Source: an uncultured Prevotellaceae bacterium (GTDB taxonomy: Bacteria; Bacteroidota; Bacteroidia; Bacteroidales; Bacteroidaceae). From it: a stretch of DNA of 44,060 bases. Positions 16,686 through 25,485 of this stretch are shown here, piece by piece. Position 1 is the first letter of the stretch, and the number at the start of each line of letters is the position of its first letter. The DNA lies in NCBI GenBank assembly GCA_900318555.1, contig ONKX01000015.1, forward strand, positions 1 through 44,060. Reading direction: 5' to 3'. The position numbers were made by a program, and so were the translations under genes. The notes beneath the pieces are model-generated. The model was not told the origin of the DNA. It saw nothing but the letters and a program-made list of their open reading frames with translations, and searched no databases.

Positions 16686-17312
16686 ATGGAAACAAATAAA
16701 CATATCATCATTTGTGTTGGTCGACAGTTGGGTAGTGGCGGCCACGATATTGCCCGCATGCTGGCACTGGACTTCGGAGCCAAGTATTACGACCACGAAC
16801 TGCTGGATCTGGCCGCAAAAGAGAGCGGCTATTCGGAGAAATTCTTCGAAAAGCACGATGAGCGGCGCGGTATTTTCCGTTCGCTCTTCCACATGCATTC
16901 TGCTGCGGTTCCCGACGACAATCTCTATTTAAACGGTTTTTCGCAGGACAGTCTGTTTAAATTTCAAAGCGACGCTATCCTGAAGGCTGCCGACGAAGGC
17001 TCCTGCGTGTTCGTTGGACGCTGTGCCGACTATGTGTTGCGCGAACGCAAAGATGTGGTGAGCGTATTTATCTCGGCTTCGAAGCGTTTCCGCATTGACC
17101 AGATTATGGCCAAACAGCATTTGGATGTGCCTGCCGCCAATAAGTTCATCAAGCAGCATGAATCGCAGCGTGCCTCTTACTACAACTACTATACGGGTAA
17201 GAAGTGGGGCGCGGCCGAGAGTTATGACCTCTGTATCGACGCCAGTGTGCTGGGGCTGCAGGCCACTGAGAAAATTATTGCTGACTTCATTCGTAAACGT
17301 TTCGGACTATGA
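16686..17312 (+). CDS. Cytidylate kinase-like family protein
   Basis: 208 residues. The P-loop is atypical: IIICVGRQLGSGGHDIAR, with GRQLGSGG in place of GxxGxGK, as in the cytidylate kinase-like family. A cap/NMP-binding region and VFVGRCADYVLRER (about 110-123), then VFISASKRFRIDQI, follow. True cytidylate kinase (Cmk) has GPAGSGKS, so the substrate here is uncertain. Its stop overlaps the next start by 4 bases (ATGA). Confidence 0.8.
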   Translation: METNKHIIICVGRQLGSGGHDIARMLALDFGAKYYDHELLDLAAKESGYSEKFFEKHDERRGIFRSLFHMHSAAVPDDNLYLNGFSQDSLFKFQSDAILKAADEGSCVFVGRCADYVLRERKDVVSVFISASKRFRIDQIMAKQHLDVPAANKFIKQHESQRASYYNYYTGKKWGAAESYDLCIDASVLGLQATEKIIADFIRKRFGL

Positions 17313-17803
17313 AAAGAATCGGCATCATTAGTGATACGCACGCTTACTGGGACGAGAAATACTTACACTATTTCGAGCCCTGCGACGAGATATGGCATGC
17401 GGGTGACATAGGCAGTGTGGAGGTGGCAGAGAAACTGGCAGCTTTCCGACCGTTGCGTGCCGTCTGTGGGAATTGTGACGGCGGTGACCTGCGGCTGATG
17501 TATCGCGAACTAAATCGTTTTAAGATAGAGGATGTCGACGTGCTTATCAAACACATCGGTGGCTATCCGGGCAACTACGACTACAGCGTTCGTGGCATGC
17601 TCTATGCCAATCCGCCTCAGTTGTTCGTGGCGGGTCATAGCCATATTTTGAAGGTACAGTTCGATAAGACGCTGAATATGCTGCACATTAACCCCGGTGC
17701 CGCTGGTTTACAAGGTTGGCACAAGGAACGTACATTGATAAGATTGACCATTGAGGGCAATAAATTCGGTGATTGTGAAGTTATAACATTAGGAAAACAT
17801 TAA
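17309..17803 (+). CDS. YfcE/MJ0936-type metallophosphoesterase
   Basis: 164 residues of the calcineurin-like phosphodiesterase fold. Metal-binding motifs in order: ISDTHAYWD (Asp, His), HAGDIGS (Asp), VCGNCDGGD (Asn/Asp), then VAGHSHILK (His). The family hydrolyses phosphodiesters, often with no known natural substrate. ATGA overlap with the kinase-like gene and a 12-base gap to rmlB put it in the operon. Confidence 0.9.
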   Translation: MKRIGIISDTHAYWDEKYLHYFEPCDEIWHAGDIGSVEVAEKLAAFRPLRAVCGNCDGGDLRLMYRELNRFKIEDVDVLIKHIGGYPGNYDYSVRGMLYANPPQLFVAGHSHILKVQFDKTLNMLHINPGAAGLQGWHKERTLIRLTIEGNKFGDCEVITLGKH

Positions 17804-17815
17804 AAATATAGCTAT

Positions 17816-18952
17816 ATGAAACGTACGATTGTTATTACCGGTGGCGCAGGCTTTATTGGAAGCCACGTGGTGCGCCTGTTTGTGAACAAGTATCCCGACT
17901 ACCACATCATTAACCTCGACAAGTTGACGTATGCTGGTAATTTGGCAAACCTGAAGGACGTAGAGAACAAACCCAACTATGAGTTTGTGAAGATGGACAT
18001 CTGCGACTTCGATGCATTCTACAAGCTGATGCAGGACAAGAAGGTGGACGGCATCATCCACCTAGCTGCTGAATCGCATGTGGACCGCTCAATCAAAGAC
18101 CCGTTTACGTTTGCCAAGACCAACGTGATGGGAACGCTCTCATTGCTGCAGGCCGCGAAGCTGTATTGGGAGTCGCTGCCCGAGCGTTATGAGGGAAAGC
18201 GATTCTACCACATCTCGACCGATGAGGTGTACGGTGCACTGGAACTGACGCACCCTGAGGGCATCAAGCCGCCGTTCACAACAACCGCCTCTAGTGCCGA
18301 GCACCATCTCGCTTACGGTGACAAGTTCTTCCTGGAAACCACGAAGTATAATCCCCATTCACCGTATAGTGCAGCCAAAGCTTCCAGTGACCATTTTGTC
18401 CGTGCTTATCACGACACCTATGGCATGCCAGTTATCGTAACGAATTGCTCGAACAACTATGGCCCTTATCAGTTCCCCGAAAAATTGATTCCGTTGTTTA
18501 TCAATAACATCCGTCATCGCAAGCCTTTGCCCGTCTATGGCAAGGGCGAGAACGTTCGCGACTGGCTTTTCGTGGAGGATCATGCCCGTGCCATCGACCT
18601 GATTTTCCATCAGGGTATGATAGCCGAGACCTACAATATCGGTGGCTTCAACGAGTGGAAGAACATCGACATTATCAAGGTGGTTATCAAGACAGTTGAC
18701 AGACTGCTGGGACGTAAAGAAGGTGAGGATATGGACCTTATCACCTTCGTTACCGATCGTGCCGGTCACGACCTGCGCTATGCTATTGACAGCTCGAAAC
18801 TCCAGAAAGAGTTAGGCTGGGAGCCTTCTCTGCAGTTCGAAGAGGGAATAGAAAAAACCGTCCGTTGGTACCTCGACAACCAGGAGTGGCTCGACAACGT
18901 CACCTCTGGCGACTACCAGAAGTATTACGATAACATGTATAAAAACAGATAG
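17816..18952 (+). CDS. rmlB: dTDP-glucose 4,6-dehydratase
   Basis: Makes dTDP-4-keto-6-deoxyglucose, the branch point to rhamnose and amino-deoxy sugars. 378 residues of the extended SDR fold: NAD motif TGGAGFIGSH at 7-16, HLAAESHVDRS (about 82-92), STDEVYG and the catalytic YSAAKASSDH. rmlA, rmlC and rmlD are not in the window; the next sugar genes (fdtA and fdtB) instead lead towards a 3-amino sugar. purT lies between. Confidence 0.95.
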   Translation: MKRTIVITGGAGFIGSHVVRLFVNKYPDYHIINLDKLTYAGNLANLKDVENKPNYEFVKMDICDFDAFYKLMQDKKVDGIIHLAAESHVDRSIKDPFTFAKTNVMGTLSLLQAAKLYWESLPERYEGKRFYHISTDEVYGALELTHPEGIKPPFTTTASSAEHHLAYGDKFFLETTKYNPHSPYSAAKASSDHFVRAYHDTYGMPVIVTNCSNNYGPYQFPEKLIPLFINNIRHRKPLPVYGKGENVRDWLFVEDHARAIDLIFHQGMIAETYNIGGFNEWKNIDIIKVVIKTVDRLLGRKEGEDMDLITFVTDRAGHDLRYAIDSSKLQKELGWEPSLQFEEGIEKTVRWYLDNQEWLDNVTSGDYQKYYDNMYKNR

Positions 18953-18961
18953 GTTTCTTTT

Positions 18962-20167
18962 ATGAAAAAGATTTTGCTTTTAGGCTCAGGCGAGTTGGGC
19001 AAGGAGTTTGTGATTGCCGCCATGCGGGCAGGACAGTATGTGATTGCCTGCGACCGTTACGATAACGCGCCGGCCATGCAGGTAGCCGACGAACGCGAGG
19101 TGTTCTCGATGCTTGATGGCGATGCACTCGAAGCTGTGGTAAAAAAACACCAGCCCGATATCATCGTGCCGGAGATTGAGGCCATCCGCACCGAGCGCTT
19201 GTTCAAGTTCGAGGAGCAGGGCATCCAGGTGGTTCCTTCAGCCCGTGCCGTCAACTACACGATGAACCGTCGTGCCATCCGCGACCTTGCTGCCAAGGAG
19301 TTGGGACTTCGCACGGCTAAGTACTTCTACGCCAAGACATTCGACGAGTTCAAGGCTGCTGCCGACGAGATCGGATTTCCCTGTGTCGTAAAGCCTCTGA
19401 TGTCTTCCTCAGGTCATGGCCAGAGCTATGTCCACAACAACGGAGAGCTGGAGCAGGCATTCCGTGAGGCGATGGAAGGCTCGCGTGGTGACGTGAAGGA
19501 AGTAATCATCGAGGAGTTCATCGACTTCGATTCTGAGTTCACCCTCCTTACCGTAACCCAGCAGCACGGGTGGCCCACACTGTTCTGTCCCCCAATAGGA
19601 CATGTACAGAAGAGTGGCGACTACCGCGAATCGTGGCAACCCTATAAGATTAGTGACGAAGCATTGAAGCAGGCGCAGATGATGGCCGACAAGGTGACAA
19701 AAGCACTGACGGGTGCAGGTATCTGGGGTGTTGAGTTCTTCCTGACGAAGCAAGGCGAGGTCATCTTCAGCGAACTGTCGCCGCGTCCACATGATACGGG
19801 TATGGTGACATTAGGTCATACTACCAATCTTTCAGAGTTCGAGCTCCACTTCCGTGCCGTCATGGGGCTGCCCATTGCCGGCATTCATCTGGAGCATGCC
19901 GGTGCGTCAGCTGTTATCCTTTCTCCAAAGGAAGCCTCTACGCCCGTCGACCGTTCTCTACTCGACTACAATTTCGTCGACGCTCTCAAAGAGGACCGCA
20001 CCCGTATCCGCATCTTTGGCAAACCCGAAGCTCACAAGGGTCGCCGTATGGGTGTCATACTCTGCTACGGAGAGGTGGGAGATGATGTCGATGCACTCCG
20101 CGACAAAGCTAAGCGTCTGGCAAAGACCGTCCTCGGTACTGACCCATACACCAAGTTCGAACACTAA
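18962..20167 (+). CDS. purT: Formate-dependent phosphoribosylglycinamide formyltransferase
   Basis: ATP-grasp enzyme that formylates GAR with free formate in purine synthesis. 401 residues, near the 392 of E. coli. Starts [18 protein letters not shown], then the family segment [31 protein letters not shown] (ATP-grasp), VEFFLT...[15 protein letters not shown] (metal and ATP ligands). It sits 9 bases behind rmlB, an odd place for a purine gene, and may just share the transcript. Confidence 0.95.
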   Translation: MKKILLLGSGELGKEFVIAAMRAGQYVIACDRYDNAPAMQVADEREVFSMLDGDALEAVVKKHQPDIIVPEIEAIRTERLFKFEEQGIQVVPSARAVNYTMNRRAIRDLAAKELGLRTAKYFYAKTFDEFKAAADEIGFPCVVKPLMSSSGHGQSYVHNNGELEQAFREAMEGSRGDVKEVIIEEFIDFDSEFTLLTVTQQHGWPTLFCPPIGHVQKSGDYRESWQPYKISDEALKQAQMMADKVTKALTGAGIWGVEFFLTKQGEVIFSELSPRPHDTGMVTLGHTTNLSEFELHFRAVMGLPIAGIHLEHAGASAVILSPKEASTPVDRSLLDYNFVDALKEDRTRIRIFGKPEAHKGRRMGVILCYGEVGDDVDALRDKAKRLAKTVLGTDPYTKFEH

Positions 20168-20212
20168 TGTCCTGTGCCATGCGGTTTTTTCGCCTGGAAA
20201 AACAAAGAAAGT

Positions 20213-20620
20213 ATGAAATCAAGACTCATTGACCTTCCGAAAATTGTCGACCCACGGGGCAATCTGACGGTTGCCGAACAGCATAAAAATATCCCGTTCG
20301 ACATCGCCCGTGTTTATTGGACCTACGACGTGCCCTCTGGTGAGCGTCGTGGTGGTCATGCCCACCGTACCTGTGAGGAAATCGTGATTGCTGTCAGTGG
20401 TTCGTTTGATGTCACCGTTGACGATGGTCGTGGGGGTAAGGAAATCTATCATCTGAACCATCCTTATCAGGGTTTGTACATTGGTACGGGAATTTGGCGC
20501 ACGCTGGAGGATTTCAGTAGCGGTGCCGTGTGTCTGGTACTGGCCTCGGAGTTGTTCGATGAGGACGAGTACATATACGAGTATGATGAATTCCAGGATT
20601 GGGTAAAATGCAATGATTGA
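20213..20620 (+). CDS. fdtA: dTDP-4-keto-6-deoxyglucose 3,4-ketoisomerase (FdtA/QdtA family)
   Basis: WxcM-like small cupin that moves the keto group from C4 to C3 of the RmlB product. The ATG at 20213 is chosen; an upstream in-frame ATG at 20174 would add 13 non-conserved residues (MPCGFFAWKNKES). 135 residues: DPRGNLTVAEQ, PSGERRGGHAHRTCEE (active-site His region), GSFDVTVDDG and IGTGIWRTLEDFSSGAVCLVLAS. FdtA and QdtA differ in stereochemistry at C4; the sequence does not let me decide. It is followed by an acyltransferase and the matching aminotransferase. Confidence 0.88.
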   Translation: MKSRLIDLPKIVDPRGNLTVAEQHKNIPFDIARVYWTYDVPSGERRGGHAHRTCEEIVIAVSGSFDVTVDDGRGGKEIYHLNHPYQGLYIGTGIWRTLEDFSSGAVCLVLASELFDEDEYIYEYDEFQDWVKCND

Positions 20621-21551
20621 TATTGTCAGATATACCCCGGATAGAGCAGAAGAGTGGAATGCCTTCGTGAGGCACTCCAAGAATGCTACGTTCCTGTTTT
20701 ACCGGGGATACATGGACTATCATGCCGATAGATTTGCTGATTATTCGTTGATGTTTTATGATAAAGGCAGACTATGTGCCTTGTTGCCTGCCAATCGTAA
20801 GGGTGACGTCTTGCAGTCACATGCGGGACTGACCTATGGTGGCTTGCTGATGGATGCGAAGACGACGGCTGCCGCTACCGTCACGCTGTTTGCTGAACTG
20901 AACGACTATCTGCGCAGTCAGGGCTTCCGTCGGGTGCTCTATAAGTGCATACCTTGGATTTACCACCAAATGGCTGCCGAAGAGGACCTCTATGCTATCT
21001 GTCGTACGTGTGACGCCCGTTTGCAGGAGCGCGACCTGGGTACCTGTATCATTCAGCGTACCGCCATTCGTTGGGAGCGTGTCCGACGCCGTGCTTTGAA
21101 ACGTGCCCAAGAGGCTGGTCTAACGGTGGAACGCTCGACCGATTATGCTGGTTTTTGGCAGGTGCTCAATGACAATCTCCGCACGAAGTATGACTCGAAG
21201 CCCGTCCATACGCTCGACGAGATTTCGTTGCTAGCCTCGCGTTTCCCTGATAATATCGTGTTGTATCTTACAAAGCAAGGTGACGAAATCCTCGCGGGTA
21301 TGGTCATCTATGTCTCTGCACAGGTCGTGCGGGCACAATACAGTTCGGCTACTCCGCTTGGCAAACAACTGGGGGCTATCGACATTCTTTATGATCGCAT
21401 CATTTGTCACGATTACATCGACTGGCCCTACTTCGAGTTCGGTACGAGCGCCGAGCCCAACAGCAACGCCATCCTCGAACCGCTGGTGTTCCAGAAAGAG
21501 GGTTTCGGTGGGCGAGGCATTGTTTTTGACCGTTATGAATGGGACTTATGA
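20613..21551 (+). CDS. GNAT/FemAB-like acyltransferase of the deoxysugar cluster
   Basis: 312 residues. It overlaps fdtA by 8 bases and fdtB by 4 bases, so it is tightly coupled. Features are a C-terminal GNAT-like half with LYLTKQGDEILAGMVIYVS and a FemAB-like layout with a basic helical segment (RWERVRRRALKRAQEAG) in the middle. In the known dTDP-Fuc3NAc and Qui3NAc pathways the acetyl step uses a hexapeptide-repeat enzyme (FdtC/QdtC); no hexapeptide repeats are seen here. It may acylate the 3-amino sugar with another fold or another acyl group. Assignment to this step rests on position only. Confidence 0.7.
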   Translation: MIDIVRYTPDRAEEWNAFVRHSKNATFLFYRGYMDYHADRFADYSLMFYDKGRLCALLPANRKGDVLQSHAGLTYGGLLMDAKTTAAATVTLFAELNDYLRSQGFRRVLYKCIPWIYHQMAAEEDLYAICRTCDARLQERDLGTCIIQRTAIRWERVRRRALKRAQEAGLTVERSTDYAGFWQVLNDNLRTKYDSKPVHTLDEISLLASRFPDNIVLYLTKQGDEILAGMVIYVSAQVVRAQYSSATPLGKQLGAIDILYDRIICHDYIDWPYFEFGTSAEPNSNAILEPLVFQKEGFGGRGIVFDRYEWDL

Positions 21552-22645
21552 AATATTTAGACCTGAAACGGATAAATGAACCTTATGTGCATGCTGCCGA
21601 CGAGGTGTTGCAGAGCGGTTGGTATCTACGTGGTGAAGCTACGCAGCGTTTCGAACAGCACTATGCAGAATATATAGGTTCGAAACATTGTGTGGGTTGT
21701 GCAAATGGACTCGATGCTTTGACATTGATACTGCGTGCATACAAGGAATTGGGTGTCATGAAGGATGGTGACGAGGTTGTTGTTCCGGCAAATACTTATA
21801 TTGCTTCTATCCTTGCTGTTACGGAGAATCGTCTTATACCTGTCCTTGTCGAACCCGATATCAATACGCTACAGATTGACGAAACACTCATCGAACAGGT
21901 CATCACTCCGCGTACTCGCGCTATCATGATAGTCCACCTCTATGGTCGCTGTGCCTATACCGATAGGATAGGGGAGATTTGCTCCAAATATAATCTGAAG
22001 CTTATTGAGGACAATGCCCAGGCCCATGGCTGCCGTGCCACTGCTCCCGATGGATTCCTGTCGGGAAAGACTGGCTCTCTTGGCGATGCCGCCGCTCATT
22101 CTTTCTATCCTACGAAAAATCTCGGTGCCTTCGGAGATGCCGGTGCTGTAACGACCGATGACGACGAAGTCGCTGCCCTCATCCGTGCTTTGGGTAATTA
22201 TGGTTCTGCTCGCCACTACGTCTTCGACTACATCGGTCGTAACAGTCGTATCGATGAACTGCAGGCTGCCATCCTTGATGCCAAATTGCATGACCTTGAC
22301 GCTGGCAACGCCCGTCGTCGCGAGATCGCCTCTCTATATATAAATAACGTGAAGAATCCTGCTATCACGATTCCGCAGTCCGGCCGCGATAGTGTATGGC
22401 ACATCTTCCCTGTGTTGTGTGAGCGTCGTGACGAACTCCGACAGTATCTGAAAGGTCATGATGTAGAGGCAGAAATCCATTATCCCATTCCGCCTCACAA
22501 ACAGCTCTGCTATCCTGCGTGGAATAATCTCTCGTTCCCTATTACCGAGCGCATCCACCGTGAGGAGCTCTCCATTCCCTGTAATTCAGCTATGTCAAAC
22601 GAAGAGGCCAACCATGTGACCGACCTCCTCAATAGTTTCCGTTAG
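21548..22645 (+). CDS. fdtB: DegT/DnrJ/EryC1-family sugar aminotransferase (FdtB-like)
   Basis: PLP-dependent enzyme that would convert the 3-keto sugar from FdtA to a 3-amino-3,6-dideoxyhexose. The ATG at 21548 overlaps the previous stop (ATGA) and gives MKYLDLKRIN, the typical start; the frame extends three residues further up. 365 residues: GSKHCVGCANGLDALTL, PANTYIASILAV, IEDNAQAHGC (PLP-binding Asp) and FYPTKNLGAFGDAGAV with Lys190 as the Schiff-base residue. Last gene of the run; the next gene is convergent. Confidence 0.9.
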   Translation: MKYLDLKRINEPYVHAADEVLQSGWYLRGEATQRFEQHYAEYIGSKHCVGCANGLDALTLILRAYKELGVMKDGDEVVVPANTYIASILAVTENRLIPVLVEPDINTLQIDETLIEQVITPRTRAIMIVHLYGRCAYTDRIGEICSKYNLKLIEDNAQAHGCRATAPDGFLSGKTGSLGDAAAHSFYPTKNLGAFGDAGAVTTDDDEVAALIRALGNYGSARHYVFDYIGRNSRIDELQAAILDAKLHDLDAGNARRREIASLYINNVKNPAITIPQSGRDSVWHIFPVLCERRDELRQYLKGHDVEAEIHYPIPPHKQLCYPAWNNLSFPITERIHREELSIPCNSAMSNEEANHVTDLLNSFR

Positions 22646-22677
22646 CATCTTTGTAGACCGAGATATGCTCCGGTTCT

Positions 22678-23265
22678 TTATTCATCCAGCAACAGTACTG
22701 TAGCGCTACGGGCGGCTTGGGCACCCATGACCAACACCTGTGCGATGTCAGCGGTCTTCGACGGACCGCTAATAAAGGTGCCGTAGCCGTAGTCATTCAT
22801 TTCTATCTGCTTATACGCCTCGTGCATATTGTTGACAATCTGTTTTTTGTCAAGCAGGATAATCAGGTTCTCGCTGATAAACATGACAGCCTTTTCCTTC
22901 ATCTGCTGGGGAATCCAGACACAGGCGTTCTCTGCCACACCAAACTCGCCACGAATGATGCCGACATCGGTGCCGTTCAGGTCGCGGGCGCGACCAACGT
23001 CGTCGGGATTACGCGTTGCAATGGTAATCTCGGGAAGGTTCGAAGCAATCTCCTTGGCATCGGGATAGAGCTCGCGAATAAGTTCATTGATATCGCGACC
23101 TTTCTCCACCTCGATGGCGTTGCCGCCTACGCTCTTCGTCATGTTCATAAACTGCAACAGTGAGTCGGGGTATTTGACGGCCGCAATGTCGCTGAGGTCG
23201 GGCATATCGAACTTCTCGCGCACGTTTGCCCTATATTTCTTTAATATATCTTCCTTGCTACTCAT
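22678..23265 (-). CDS. lutC: Lactate utilization protein C (LUD domain)
   Basis: 195 residues. The ATG at 23265 is used; a TTG at 23274 lies inside the repeat between lutB and lutC. LUD-domain motifs: TIATRNPDDVGRARDL, IIRGEFGVAENACVWIP, and the C-terminal FISGPSKTADIAQVLVMGAQ. LutABC forms the iron-sulfur L-lactate dehydrogenase complex that oxidises L-lactate to pyruvate. Last gene of lctP-lutA-lutB-lutC. Confidence 0.92.
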   Translation of the reverse strand: MSSKEDILKKYRANVREKFDMPDLSDIAAVKYPDSLLQFMNMTKSVGGNAIEVEKGRDINELIRELYPDAKEIASNLPEITIATRNPDDVGRARDLNGTDVGIIRGEFGVAENACVWIPQQMKEKAVMFISENLIILLDKKQIVNNMHEAYKQIEMNDYGYGTFISGPSKTADIAQVLVMGAQAARSATVLLLDE

Positions 23266-23299
23266 AACGTTCAATGTTCAATGTTCAACGTTCAATCTC
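23266..23299 (-). repeat. Period-7 TTGAACR tract at the lutB/lutC junction
   Basis: Four clean 7-base units (TTGAACG or TTGAACA on the minus strand) run from the last lutB codons through its TGA to the lutC ATG. The lutB end EIER-stop is read from this tract. Confidence 0.85.
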
Positions 23300-24655
23300 T
23301 TTTATCATTTCGTGGAACGGTTTCTTGGGAAACTCCATCATCTTGTGACCTTCAGCCCATGGGTTAAGGCCGCAGTTGAGAAGTGGTGAGGGGATGTAGT
23401 TGGCCCAATGGGCAAGACCCGTACCTAAGTTATAGAGGCCGGGTGAACCATACACCATCGACATACCCTTACACATCATTTTCTTTTGCGGATTGGCGGA
23501 GCCTAAGTCATCGAGTTGCTGGCGCCATTGGTATATCTGGTCACCGAGATTCAACTTGACTGGGCAGACTGTCTGGCACGAGAGGCATAGCGTGCAGGCA
23601 CTGACGTTCCCGCTATGTTTCTGCGGGTCGCGCAACATACCGAGGTTGATACCAATAGGGCCAGGAATGAAATACGAGTACGAATAGCCACCGCTCCTGC
23701 GATACACGGGACAGGTATTCATGCACGATCCGCAACGGATGCATTTCAGCGACTCCCAATGCTCTGGATTGGCAATCCACTCACTTCGACCGTTGTCCAC
23801 GAGCACGATGTGCATATGATGGGCCGTCGGACGGGCCTTGCGGAAATGGCTTGTATACGTTGTTGTTGGCTGACCGGTTCCCGCACGACAGAGCATACGC
23901 TGGAATACGGCGAGGCACTCGTAGTTGGGGATAATTTTTTCCAACCCGATAGCAGCGATGTGCAACTTCGGACAACTCGTGCTCATGTCGGCATTGCCCT
24001 CGTTGGTACACACCACGATGTCACCGGTCTCGGCAATACCGAAGTTGGCGCCCGTCATACCTGCATCGGCAGTTAGGAATTCGTTGCGCAACGATAGTCG
24101 GGCACGGTACGTCAGGTACGTGGGGTCGTGGTTGCCCTTCTCATTGCTGATGCCCTTTTCTTCAAACAACTCACCCACGTCGTCGTGATTCAAGTGGATG
24201 GCCGGCATGACGATGTGTGACGGTGCCTGCCCTTTTAACTGGATAATGCGTTCGCCCAAGTCTGTTTCTACCACCTCAATGCCGTGCGCTTCGAGGTACG
24301 GATTCATGCCGCACTCTTCGGTCAGCATCGATTTCGACTTTACCATCTTCTTGACGTTATGGTTCTTCAAGATGCCATAGACAATCTCGTTGAACTCTTG
24401 TGCGTCCTTTGCCCAGTGTATCTCCACGCCGTTCTTCTCAGCTGCGGTAGCAAACTGGTCGAGATACTCGTCCAGATGCGTGATGGTGTGACGTTTGATT
24501 TGTGACGCCTTTTCGCGCAACTGTTCCCATTCATCAAGGCCGTAGGCCATGTTGTCGCGCTTCGAGCGGACAGCCCAGAATGTAGCGTCGTGCCAGTGCG
24601 CATATTGTTGGTTCTTCAGGAACTCCTTGGCGGCTTTGCTATGTTGTGTTGACAT
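23285..24655 (-). CDS. lutB: Lactate utilization iron-sulfur protein B
   Basis: 456 residues. An N-terminal LUD domain (GDIVVCTNEGNADMSTSCPKL is the core, about 215-235) is followed by two 4Fe-4S motifs, CIRCGSCMNTCPVYR and CTLCLSCQTVCPVK (about 310-375), and a C-terminal region of the DUF3390 kind. It transfers electrons within the LutABC complex at the cytoplasmic face. Its stop is inside the TTGAACR repeat. Confidence 0.94.
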   Translation of the reverse strand: MSTQHSKAAKEFLKNQQYAHWHDATFWAVRSKRDNMAYGLDEWEQLREKASQIKRHTITHLDEYLDQFATAAEKNGVEIHWAKDAQEFNEIVYGILKNHNVKKMVKSKSMLTEECGMNPYLEAHGIEVVETDLGERIIQLKGQAPSHIVMPAIHLNHDDVGELFEEKGISNEKGNHDPTYLTYRARLSLRNEFLTADAGMTGANFGIAETGDIVVCTNEGNADMSTSCPKLHIAAIGLEKIIPNYECLAVFQRMLCRAGTGQPTTTYTSHFRKARPTAHHMHIVLVDNGRSEWIANPEHWESLKCIRCGSCMNTCPVYRRSGGYSYSYFIPGPIGINLGMLRDPQKHSGNVSACTLCLSCQTVCPVKLNLGDQIYQWRQQLDDLGSANPQKKMMCKGMSMVYGSPGLYNLGTGLAHWANYIPSPLLNCGLNPWAEGHKMMEFPKKPFHEMIKEIER

Positions 24656-24660
24656 ATTTT

Positions 24661-24690
24661 TCTTTATTACGTTATACCGTTATTTCGATT
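24661..24690 (-). repeat. Period-8 CGGTATAA tract at the lutA/lutB junction
   Basis: On the minus strand about three units (CGAAATAA, CGGTATAA, CGTAATAA) fill the gap from the lutA stop towards the lutB start. Same family as the porW/porX and porX/tsaE gaps. Confidence 0.8.
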
Positions 24691-25420
24691 ATAGGCCTGC
24701 AGCGAGAATCTCGACGACGTGCTTGAACTGGATGTTGAGGCCCTGCTTCTTAGCGACGCCCGCCATGTGCATCAGACACGAACAGTCTGGACCTGTAACG
24801 TACTCTGCACCAGTCTGGATGTGACGTTCTACCTTGTCCTTACCCATCTGTGCCGACACGGCCGTTTCCTCGACAGAGAACATGCCACCGAAACCACAGC
24901 ACTCGTCAGGACGTTCAGGCTCGACGATATCGATGCCGTCAACTAACTGAAGCAGATCCTTAATCTTGTTGAACTTCGCTACATGTTGCTCAGAAGGGGA
25001 GGAGAGACCTAACTCTCGTACCCCATGACACGAGTTGTGCAACGAGACCTTATGTGGGAATGTACCCAAGCGACGGTCTACCTTTACCACGTCGTGCAGA
25101 AACTCCACCACATCCATGCAGCGCTTGGCCGTTTCGCACTCATGGTTCAAGAGTCGCGGATAATTCAGACGGATAAATGCTGTGCATGACACACTGGGTG
25201 CTACCACGTAGTCGAAGCCCTTAAACATGTCTTCGAATTTCTCAGCCAGTGGGATGGCCTGTTTCTCGAATCCTGCGTTCGCCATCGGTTGTCCGCAGCA
25301 GGTCTGCTTTTCTGGGTATGTCACGTCGAGTCCGAGGTGCTTTAGCAACTTCCACGTCGCCATGGCCACCTCAGGGTACACGGCGTCGACGTAGCAGGGA
25401 ATGAATAATCCAACTTTCAT
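24689..25420 (-). CDS. lutA: Lactate utilization iron-sulfur protein A
   Basis: 243 residues with two cysteine-rich CCG domains: FIPCYVDAVYP with TCCGQPMANAG (about 40-50), and HNSCHG with PDECCGFGGMFSVE (about 165-180). These bind a non-cubane iron-sulfur cluster, as in heterodisulfide reductase and GlpC. First enzyme gene behind lctP. Confidence 0.94.
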   Translation of the reverse strand: MKVGLFIPCYVDAVYPEVAMATWKLLKHLGLDVTYPEKQTCCGQPMANAGFEKQAIPLAEKFEDMFKGFDYVVAPSVSCTAFIRLNYPRLLNHECETAKRCMDVVEFLHDVVKVDRRLGTFPHKVSLHNSCHGVRELGLSSPSEQHVAKFNKIKDLLQLVDGIDIVEPERPDECCGFGGMFSVEETAVSAQMGKDKVERHIQTGAEYVTGPDCSCLMHMAGVAKKQGLNIQFKHVVEILAAGL

Positions 25421-25423
25421 ATT

Positions 25424-25485
25424 GTTTCTTTCTTTCTTTCTTTTTTTCGTTATTACGTTATAACGCTATGTCGAAATAACGACTA
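25424..25485 (-). repeat. Short-period tract at the lctP/lutA junction
   Basis: The minus strand holds period-8 units (CGTTATTT, CGTTATAA, CGTAATAA) beginning at the lctP stop, followed by four AAAG/GAAA tetranucleotide units. The tetranucleotide run is a candidate slippage site, but it lies outside the coding sequence. Confidence 0.8.

Noticed and set aside
20174-20212. N-terminal extension of fdtA from an upstream ATG
   Set aside because: The extra residues are not family-like, and the ATG at 20213 gives the standard FdtA/QdtA start.
22656-22673. Possible hairpin ACCG/CGGT between fdtB and lutC
   Set aside because: Only 4 pairs with a large loop; not supportable as a terminator.
22750-22770. 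Hairpin AGCGGTC/GACCGCT inside lutC
   Set aside because: It encodes the conserved family segment SGPSKTAD, so it needs no repeat-insertion explanation.
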